A stretch of DNA of 64,000 nucleotides, taken from contig JBGTSF010000004.1 of NCBI GenBank assembly GCA_041940425.1, forward strand, positions 1 to 64,000, given 5' to 3'. Positions 57,704-64,000 of this stretch are shown piece by piece. Origin of the DNA: DATHTS01 sp041940425 (GTDB lineage Bacteria > Acidobacteriota > Blastocatellia > Pyrinomonadales > Pyrinomonadaceae). Position 1 is the stretch's first letter. Every line of letters begins with the position of its first letter. Both the position numbers and the translations under genes were made by a program. The notes under the pieces are model-generated. The model was not told where the DNA came from. It worked only from the letters and a program-made list of their open reading frames with translations, and searched no databases.

Positions 57704-59086
57704 TTATCTGCTCCTCAAGGTCTCCAAAATTTCATCAGATAGGCGCGTAACCGTTCCCGCGCCGAGCGTGATCACAAGATCGTTTTCCTTCAAATTACCT
57801 TTTATTTTTTCGACCGCCGTTTCGATGCCGCCGATATACTGGACGTTTTTATGCCCGTATTTTTTTATGTTTTCGGTCAAAACCTCCGCCGTTATGCCCT
57901 CGATCGGATTTTCGCTGGCGGCGTAAATATCCAGAACATAAAGCACGTCGGCATTGTTAAAACAAAGCGCGAATTCGTCCATTAATTCCTGCGTTCGCGT
58001 GTAGCGATGCGGCTGAAAGACAACGACCGTTCTTCGTCCGCCGCCGCCGTTTTTTGCCGCCGAAAGCGTCGCCGAAATTTCGGTCGGATGATGACCGTAA
58101 TCGTCAACGACCGTGATGCCGTTCGCTTCGCCTTTGAATTGAAAACGGCGGTTGGCATTTTTAAACCGGACAAACGCCTCGGCGATTTTTTCAAACGAAA
58201 TTTCGAGTTCGAACGCGACGGCGATCGCCGCGAGGGCGTTGTAAATATTGTGCTGTCCCGGCACGGGCAGATTTATCTCGCCGAGAACGTCCGCGCCCTT
58301 CCAAACCGAAAACGTCGAGCCGAACGAATCGTTATACCGGATGTTATGCGCCGAAATATCAGCCTGCGCGGTCATCCCGTATGTTACGCGGCGGCGTTTG
58401 ATGCGCGGGATGATAAGCTGCACATTCGGATCGTCCAGACAGAGAATCGTCGCGCCGTAAAACGGGACTTTGTTGACAAAATCCGTAAAACACTGTACGA
58501 CATCGTCCATCCCTTTGTAGGACTCCATATGCTCTTTATCAATGTTCGTCACGACGGCGATCGTCGGGTAAAGCATCAAAAAAGAACGGTCTGATTCGTC
58601 CGCCTCGGTTACAAACCAATCGCTCGCGCCGAGTTTGGCATTCGAGCCGAGCGTTTCGACCACGCCGCCGACCACGGTCGTCGGATCCACTTCGGCGTGT
58701 TTCAAAAGCGTTGCGACCATCGAAGTCGTCGAAGTTTTCCCGTGCGTTCCGGCAATTGCGACCGAATACGGTTTTAAGGTCATCAATTCGGCAAGCATCT
58801 CGGCTCGCGGAATGACGGGGATTCCCATCTCTCTGGCTTTTACGATTTCGGGATTGTCCTCTTTCGCCGCCGAAGTATAAACGACGACCTGCGCGTCGCC
58901 GACATTTTCCGCCGCGTGACCTTCGTAAATTTTCGCTCCGAAAGATTCCAGCCGGTCGGTGTTTTTCGATTTCTTTATATCCGAACCCGAAACCCGAAAG
59001 CCGAGATTACAGAGAACTTCGGCGATTCCGCTCATCCCGATCCCGCCGATGCCGATAAAATGTATTTTTTTTACGTGTCTGAACAT
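57704..59086 (-). CDS. murC: UDP-N-acetylmuramate-L-alanine ligase
   Basis: 460 residues from ATG 59086. A longer TTG frame to 59149 reads through heptad repeats and is rejected. Motifs: KIHFIGIGGIGMSGIAEVL, the ATP loop AGTHGKTSTTSMVATLL, EADESDRSFL and HHPTEI. Adds L-Ala to UDP-MurNAc in peptidoglycan synthesis. It follows murG after a 70-base heptad-repeat spacer and abuts ftsQ. Confidence 0.95.
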   Translation of the reverse strand: MFRHVKKIHFIGIGGIGMSGIAEVLCNLGFRVSGSDIKKSKNTDRLESFGAKIYEGHAAENVGDAQVVVYTSAAKEDNPEIVKAREMGIPVIPRAEMLAELMTLKPYSVAIAGTHGKTSTTSMVATLLKHAEVDPTTVVGGVVETLGSNAKLGASDWFVTEADESDRSFLMLYPTIAVVTNIDKEHMESYKGMDDVVQCFTDFVNKVPFYGATILCLDDPNVQLIIPRIKRRRVTYGMTAQADISAHNIRYNDSFGSTFSVWKGADVLGEINLPVPGQHNIYNALAAIAVAFELEISFEKIAEAFVRFKNANRRFQFKGEANGITVVDDYGHHPTEISATLSAAKNGGGGRRTVVVFQPHRYTRTQELMDEFALCFNNADVLYVLDIYAASENPIEGITAEVLTENIKKYGHKNVQYIGGIETAVEKIKGNLKENDLVITLGAGTVTRLSDEILETLRSR

Positions 59087-59093
59087 TGAAAGC

Positions 59094-59139
59094 TGGTCTT
59101 TGGTTTTTGGTCTTTGGTCTTTGGTTTTGACCTTTGTCC
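59094..59139. repeat. Heptad repeat (ACCAAAG) between murG and murC
   Basis: Successive 7-mers TGGTCTT, TGGTTTT, TGGTCTT, TGGTCTT, TGGTTTT. It makes up nearly all the spacer between murG and murC. No clear facing arm. Confidence 0.7.
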
Positions 59140-59156
59140 AAACTTCCAAATTCTTT

Positions 59157-60233
59157 TTAATCTCTCCCTATCAAATCTTCAATAATATCTGCCGTCGCTT
59201 CTGCCGCGTCTTTTCGCGCCAGATTTTTTGCCGCTTTTTCCATCTCGACGAGCTTTTCCGGCGCGTTTATAAATTCGATAATTTCATTCGCCAGACGTTC
59301 GCCGTTCAGTTCGCTTTGCAAGATCATCCGCGCCGCGCCCGCCGTTTGCAGAGCTTCGGCGTTTTTGCGCTGATGATCGTCTGCCGCCGTCGGCAAAGGA
59401 ATCATGATCGCCGCTTTTCCAGCCGCCGCGAGTTCAGCGCAGGTCGTCGCACCGGCGCGGCTGATTATCAAATCGGTTTTTTCAAATTCTCTGACCATCT
59501 CGGAAATATACGGTCTGACATCCGAATCGCCGAATCCGGCGCGGCTGTATTCTTCCTTGATTCGTTCAAAATCGGCTTCGCCCGTCTGATGCGTTATCTC
59601 TAAACGGTCGTGATATTCGCTTAAATGTTCGAGCGCATCAACCATCGTATTGTTTATTGCCCGTGCGCCTTGCGAACCGCCGAAAAGCAAGACATTTAAT
59701 TTATGCCCGCGTGTCTTCGGCTCGATCTCAAAAAATTCTTTGCGGACCGGATTTCCGGTTACAACGCCTTTGGAACCGAAAAAAGAAACCGCTTCTTCAA
59801 ATGTCAAAGCCGCTTTGTCAACAAACCGCGCCAGCTGACGATTAGTAAATCCCGGTAAAGCGTTCGAATCCATCACGAGAGTCGGGACTTTCATCAGCGA
59901 AGCCATTAACAAAACCGGACCCGAAACATAACCGCCCGCGCCGATGACGACATCCGGTTTGAAACTTTTTATCAATGAACGAGCTTCGAGAAAACTTTTC
60001 GGCAAAACCGCCAAGCCTTTCAATTTTCCGGCAAAGCCGACGTTTTTCAATCCCGCACTGTTTATCAAAGAAAGTTGAAAACCATTTTCGGGAACGATCT
60101 TGGTCTCAAGACCGCGCGACGTTCCGACAAATAAAATTTCCGACTCCTCATCGCGCCGCAAAATCTCTTTCGCAACGGCAATTCCCGGATAAATATGCCC
60201 GCCTGTCCCTCCGGCGGCGATCAAAACTTTCAT
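59157..60233 (-). CDS. murG: UDP-GlcNAc:lipid I GlcNAc transferase
   Basis: 358 residues. GT-B motifs: IAAGGTGGHIYPGIAVAKEI, DVVIGAGGYVSGPVLLMASL, LLFGGSQGARAINNTMVDAL and LIISRAGATTCAELAAAGKA. Adds GlcNAc to lipid I to make lipid II at the inner membrane. Begins eight bases after ftsW. Confidence 0.96.
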   Translation of the reverse strand: MKVLIAAGGTGGHIYPGIAVAKEILRRDEESEILFVGTSRGLETKIVPENGFQLSLINSAGLKNVGFAGKLKGLAVLPKSFLEARSLIKSFKPDVVIGAGGYVSGPVLLMASLMKVPTLVMDSNALPGFTNRQLARFVDKAALTFEEAVSFFGSKGVVTGNPVRKEFFEIEPKTRGHKLNVLLFGGSQGARAINNTMVDALEHLSEYHDRLEITHQTGEADFERIKEEYSRAGFGDSDVRPYISEMVREFEKTDLIISRAGATTCAELAAAGKAAIMIPLPTAADDHQRKNAEALQTAGAARMILQSELNGERLANEIIEFINAPEKLVEMEKAAKNLARKDAAEATADIIEDLIGRD

Positions 60234-60241
60234 TTATCAAT

Positions 60242-61435
60242 CTAAACCGTTCGCGGTTTTACCCTAGAAACTCTTTTGCTCTTCCTTGCCGTATTGTCGC
60301 CGACAGATTCCTTTTTAATCTCGATAAATCCGGCATGTTGCGAGATATTCAGCAAAATTCCGACGGCGAAAAGCGTTACCAGAATCGAAGAACCGCCGTA
60401 TGAAATAAACGGAAGCGGAATTCCTTTTGCCGGAAGAATCGAGATAACAACCGAAATATTAAAAAGTGCCTGAACGATTATTCCGGTAACAATTCCGATT
60501 CCCAGAAGCATCCCGAAACGGTCGGGCGCAAGCAGTGCGGCACGTGCGCCGCGCCAGAGCAGAAAACCGAAGGCGACTACGATACCGAGCGTGCCGATCA
60601 AACCAAATTCTTCGCCGACAACGGCGAAAATAAAATCCGAATACGGATACGGCAGATAAAAAAGTTTCTGCTGACCTTTGGCAAAACCTTCGCCTAAAAT
60701 TCCGCCCGAACCGATGGCGTATAACGATTGGACGACCTGATAACCCGCATCGTCCGAATGCGCGAACGGGTCCATAAACGCCATCAATCTTTCGACGCGC
60801 CACGGCGCAAAAATTAAGGCGGAAATTCCGATCAAAAGCAGTCCGAAACCGACAGCGGCAGTATGCAAAATCCGCGCACCGGCGGCAAAATAGACCGCTC
60901 CGAAAATCGCGCATAAAACAATCGCTGTTCCGAGATCAGGCTCGATAAAAACCAAACCGCCTAGAAAAGCCAAAACCGCCAGACATGGCAGAACGGTTTC
61001 CTTAAACCTGCCGACCGTATCTTGATTTTTTGTCAAAAACCACGCGAGAAAAATCGGCAGAGCGATTTTCGCAAGTTCCGACGGCTGAAAAGAAAATCCC
61101 GGTAGACGAATCCAACGCTGTGCGCCGTTGATCGCCGGAAATCCGAAAACCGCGAAAAGCAAAATTATCGTAACCAGCAAAATTCCGAACACGACCGCTT
61201 TGTTTTGCCAGACGCGATAGTCAATCCGGCTCGTCAGATACATTATAAAAAGTCCGGCGAGCGTAAACCCGAACTGTTTGAAAAAATACTGAAACTGCGT
61301 CGCGCCTTCGGGATCGTTCGCCGTTTCGCGCAGTGAGATCATCGCCGAAGCCGAATAAACCATCACCGCGCCGAACAGCGCAAGCCCGGCGGCGATTGCG
61401 AAAAGAAACCAATCTATGCGAAGTTTTTTTGCCAT
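60242..61435 (-). CDS. ftsW: Lipid II polymerase/SEDS protein FtsW
   Basis: 397 residues, about ten membrane helices. SEDS motifs: RWIRLPGFSFQPSELAKIAL, FIEPDLGTAIVL, GAVYFAAGARIL and the C-terminal GIPLPFISYGGSSILVTLFA. It is the septal peptidoglycan polymerase partner. Between murD and murG. Confidence 0.95.
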   Translation of the reverse strand: MAKKLRIDWFLFAIAAGLALFGAVMVYSASAMISLRETANDPEGATQFQYFFKQFGFTLAGLFIMYLTSRIDYRVWQNKAVVFGILLVTIILLFAVFGFPAINGAQRWIRLPGFSFQPSELAKIALPIFLAWFLTKNQDTVGRFKETVLPCLAVLAFLGGLVFIEPDLGTAIVLCAIFGAVYFAAGARILHTAAVGFGLLLIGISALIFAPWRVERLMAFMDPFAHSDDAGYQVVQSLYAIGSGGILGEGFAKGQQKLFYLPYPYSDFIFAVVGEEFGLIGTLGIVVAFGFLLWRGARAALLAPDRFGMLLGIGIVTGIIVQALFNISVVISILPAKGIPLPFISYGGSSILVTLFAVGILLNISQHAGFIEIKKESVGDNTARKSKRVSRVKPRTV

Positions 61436-61452
61436 TCTTGAAAGTTTCGATT

Positions 61453-62844
61453 TTAGATTTGCGCGTTTAGCGAATTTGCTTTAGTATTCAAACCCAAAAC
61501 CGCTTCTTTGAAAACTTTTCCCCGGTCTTCAAACGAATTGAACATATCAAAGCTTGCGCAAGCCGGTGCGAGCAAAACCGAATCGCCATTTTGTGCCACA
61601 GTGAAACTTTTTTCGACCGCATCTTTCATCGAATCGGCGTGGATAATTTCCGCCGTATGTTTTAACTGTGATTCGATATTATCCGCGTCTTCGCCGATCA
61701 AAACGAGAGCGCGCACCGATTTTTCGATCAACGGAATAAGCGGCGAATACGGCGCGTTTTTTCCGCGTCCGCCCAGGATCAAAACCGTTTCACCTTCCGA
61801 TTCGCTCAACGCTTCGAGCGCTTTTAAGGTTGCGTCAACACTCGTTGCTTTCGAATCGTTGTAAAATTTCACGCCTTCGATTTCAGAAACAAATTCGATT
61901 CGGTGTTCCACGCCCTTGAAATTTTTGATCGTCTCCTTCATTGAATCCGGCGGTGCGCCGCACGCCAGTCCCGCCGCAAGCGAAGCCAGAATATTTTCAA
62001 CATTATGCAGACCGCGCAGAAAAATTTCATCGCGCGTCGTCAAAACTTTTTCCTTTCCGTTCGCGCGGCAAACCAAATCTTTCCCGCGCAAAAACAAGCC
62101 TTCTTCAAGTTCTTTTTTAACTGAAAACAAAACTGCATTCGCTTTCAAACCTTTCGCCCAACTCGCCGTAATTTCGTCATCGGCGTTCAATACAGCGACA
62201 TCTTCCGCTGTCTGATTCATAAAAAGGCGATGTTTCGCGGCGGCGTAATCGGAAAAGAGATCGTATCTGTCCATATGGTTCGGCGTTACATTCAAACAAA
62301 TGCCGACGGTCGGACGAAATTCTATGATCGTTTCGAGCTGAAAACTCGAAAGCTCGCAAACCGTCCATGAATTTTCCGAAGAAGATTCGGTCAGCGTTAT
62401 CAAAGCCGTTCCGATATTTCCGCCGACCTGCGTTTCGATTCCGGCATTTTTCAAAAGTTCGCCGATCAATGTCGTTGTCGTCGTTTTGCCGTTCGATCCC
62501 GTGATGCCAACGATCCTGCCTTTTAAAAATCTGTATGCGAGTTCGACTTCGCCGATCACTTCGCCGTCTTTGCGGTCAACATACCGCGCCGGAACCGTGT
62601 TTGTCGGAACGCCCGGAGAAATGACGACGAGATCAATTTGGTCTAAAAGCCAAGACGGAAGATTGCCGTCAACTAAACCGATTCCGAATTTTTCTTTCAA
62701 AGAACGCGCTTCATCCGACCAATTTTCAACCGGCTTTTTGTCATGCAGAGCAACGGTCGCGCCGCGCTGTGCCAAAAATTTCGCGGATGCGATGCCGGAT
62801 TTGCCCGCGCCGAGAACTAAAGTTTTTCGTCCATTTATTTCCAT
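61453..62844 (-). CDS. murD: UDP-N-acetylmuramoylalanine-D-glutamate ligase
   Basis: 463 residues from ATG 62844; a longer frame to 62907 reads heptad repeats (SAKDKGQRTKDK) and is rejected. Motifs: LVLGAGKSGIASAKFLAQRG, ATP loop GITGSNGKTTTTTLIGELL, and NVTPNHMDRYDLF. Adds D-Glu in peptidoglycan precursor synthesis. The repeat GGACAAA just before ATG supplies an AAGGA-like ribosome site. Confidence 0.95.
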   Translation of the reverse strand: MEINGRKTLVLGAGKSGIASAKFLAQRGATVALHDKKPVENWSDEARSLKEKFGIGLVDGNLPSWLLDQIDLVVISPGVPTNTVPARYVDRKDGEVIGEVELAYRFLKGRIVGITGSNGKTTTTTLIGELLKNAGIETQVGGNIGTALITLTESSSENSWTVCELSSFQLETIIEFRPTVGICLNVTPNHMDRYDLFSDYAAAKHRLFMNQTAEDVAVLNADDEITASWAKGLKANAVLFSVKKELEEGLFLRGKDLVCRANGKEKVLTTRDEIFLRGLHNVENILASLAAGLACGAPPDSMKETIKNFKGVEHRIEFVSEIEGVKFYNDSKATSVDATLKALEALSESEGETVLILGGRGKNAPYSPLIPLIEKSVRALVLIGEDADNIESQLKHTAEIIHADSMKDAVEKSFTVAQNGDSVLLAPACASFDMFNSFEDRGKVFKEAVLGLNTKANSLNAQI

Positions 62845-62938
62845 TTTGTCCTTTGTCCTTTGTCCTTTGTCCTTAGCACTTTTTTCACAGGTTTCAATTT
62901 CCTGCAAAGGACTAAGGACTAATGACCAAGGACAAAAA
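62844..62938. repeat. Inverted heptad-repeat element filling the mraY-murD spacer
   Basis: The left arm 62844-62876 has TTTGTCC four times then TTAG. The right arm 62906-62938 has AAAGGAC, TAAGGAC, TAATGAC, CAAGGAC, AAAA, largely its complement. The arms abut the murD start and the mraY stop exactly. Confidence 0.85.
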
Positions 62939-64000
62939 TCATCTCAGTTTCAAAGTCGAAAGACTCAATAAAGCAAAAAGTATCGCCACGATAACAAACC
63001 GGAAAACGATCTTCGGTTCTTTCCAGCCGCCCATCTGAAAATGATGATGAAGCGGTGCCTGCAAGAAAATGCGTTTGCCCGTTCCGGTCGTCTTCTTAGT
63101 AAACTTGAAATAACCGACCTGGAGCATTACCGAAACGGCTTCGATAATGAAAACGCCGCCGATAAACGGCAGAAGAAATTCCTGCTTTGTCAAAATCGCC
63201 ACTGTCCCGAGCGCGCCGCCGATCGCAAGACTTCCGACATCGCCCATAAAAATCTGCGCGGGCGGCGCGTTATACCATAAAAATCCTAAGCTCGCGCCGA
63301 CCATCGCGCCGCAGAAAACCGTCAGTTCGGCGGCTTCCGGTTTATGCGTGATGTCGAGATACGCCGCCCAGCGACCGTCGCTCGAAACATATGTCAGGGC
63401 GGTCAAAGCCGCCATCGCAATAAACGTAACGCTCGCCGCCAGCCCGTCCATTCCGTCCGTCAGATTAACGGCGTTTGACGCGCCCAAAAGAACAAAAATG
63501 ATAAAGACCAGATACAGCAAGGCGCCGACGTTTGTGATATTGGTGATCGCCGTCTCCTTGAAAAACGGAATGCTCAGATTCCAGGGATAATTGGCAACCC
63601 AATAAAGACAGCCCCAAATGACGATTGCTGTAATCAATTGACCGAGCAATTTTTGTTTTCCGGTCAGACCGAGACTGCGTTTTTTGACGAGTTTTATATA
63701 ATCGTCCGCAAATCCGATCAGCCCGAATGAAATAGTCGCGCCGAGCGCGAGCCAGAGATATAGACTGTCAAGCCGCGCCCATAAAACGGTCGAAATCAGA
63801 ACCGAGCCGAGAATCAAAAGCCCCCCCATCGTCGGCGTGCCTTTTTTCGCCTGGTGTTCGAGCGAAAGCTCCTCGCGGATTTCCTGCCCGATGTTCAGCG
63901 CGGCGATTTTTTTTATCACTTTGCCGCCGAACAGAAGCGAAATTAAAAGAGCCGTGATCGTCGCCCAAGCCGTGCGGAAAGTAACGTATTGAAAAACATT
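62939..64000 (-). CDS. mraY: Phospho-MurNAc-pentapeptide translocase (5' truncated)
   Basis: The frame stays open past the window end. Reading upstream of the internal GTG at 63917-63919 gives NVFQYVTFRTAWATITALLI, the normal MraY start region, so the gene begins beyond 64000. Motifs: KKGTPTMGGLLILGSVLIS, GFADDYIKLVKKRSLGLTG, NAVNLTDGMDGLAASVTFIA and QAPLHHHFQMGGWKEPKIV. It makes lipid I. First visible gene of the dcw block on this strand. Confidence 0.95.
   Translation of the reverse strand, partial: NVFQYVTFRTAWATITALLISLLFGGKVIKKIAALNIGQEIREELSLEHQAKKGTPTMGGLLILGSVLISTVLWARLDSLYLWLALGATISFGLIGFADDYIKLVKKRSLGLTGKQKLLGQLITAIVIWGCLYWVANYPWNLSIPFFKETAITNITNVGALLYLVFIIFVLLGASNAVNLTDGMDGLAASVTFIAMAALTALTYVSSDGRWAAYLDITHKPEAAELTVFCGAMVGASLGFLWYNAPPAQIFMGDVGSLAIGGALGTVAILTKQEFLLPFIGGVFIIEAVSVMLQVGYFKFTKKTTGTGKRIFLQAPLHHHFQMGGWKEPKIVFRFVIVAILFALLSLSTLKLR

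Noticed and set aside
59087..59149. 21-residue N-terminal extension of MurC through heptad repeats
   Set aside because: Starts at TTG without a ribosome site and encodes only repeat-derived residues; ATG 59086 matches the family.

Overview
The window looks like a chromosomal segment of an Acidobacteriota species, most likely class Blastocatellia (Pyrinomonadaceae-like). The basis is two secreted von Willebrand A proteins of the 'VWFA-related Acidobacterial domain' type, winged-helix/TPR membrane regulators, many TPR proteins, several ECF sigma factors, moderate GC, a divergent Hfq-like protein and a dcw cell-division cluster of the expected order. The taxonomic call is inference from gene content; no rRNA is present.

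Layout. 1-10.8 kb: a 5'-truncated unknown gene, TPR membrane proteins, an ECF sigma with a downstream zinc-finger anti-sigma gene, a CrtC/AttH-like protein, and a Ser/Thr kinase with a secreted TPR protein. 11-24 kb: a VWA protein, tRNA-Arg(ACG) with an AT-rich HNH-like gene, a sugar block (mannose-1-phosphate guanylyltransferase, glucose dehydrogenase, GH63-like glucosidase), a VOC-YHS-VWA operon, a GMC oxidoreductase and an aquaporin. 24-31 kb: a sigma-factor neighbourhood with three ECF sigmas, two tandem zf-HC2 anti-sigma candidates, an NDH-2 dehydrogenase, uridine kinase, GNAT and DM13 proteins. 31-41 kb: a CadC-like regulator, SMP-30, a GlcG-cupin fusion, a spondin-domain protein, a DinB-DoxX-DedA/ATP-grasp-NRDE operon and an OlsB-like acyltransferase. 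41-53 kb: an NtrY/NtrX-type two-component pair, a CPBP protease, nadC, valS, two response regulators and pdxA. 53.9-64 kb (all minus strand): hfq-like, ftsZ, ftsA, ftsQ, murC, murG, ftsW, murD and a truncated mraY.

Two patterns stand out. First, about ten upstream regions between 14.9 and 41.1 kb carry GGAATAA (or one mismatch), exactly 16 bases, then an AT-rich hexamer like NATTAA. They precede the ECF sigma operon itself, one anti-sigma gene, NDH-2, aquaporin, mannose-1-phosphate guanylyltransferase, the VOC operon, the spondin gene, the DinB/DedA operon and the acyltransferase. This looks like an autoregulated ECF regulon, readable from sequence. Second, at least 13 loci carry degenerate repeats with a 7-base period, usually as facing inverted arms. 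The heptad sequence changes from locus to locus while the architecture is kept. Most are intergenic (mraY/murD, murG/murC, in front of the anti-sigma gene), but some sit in frame inside coding sequence, including the histidine kinase dimerisation domain. Separate palindromic elements lie at 2.2 kb, at 23.3 kb and in frame within valS.

Start codons were moved inward from the longest ORF where a Shine-Dalgarno sequence, overlap with a neighbour, or family alignment argued for it; each case is noted.
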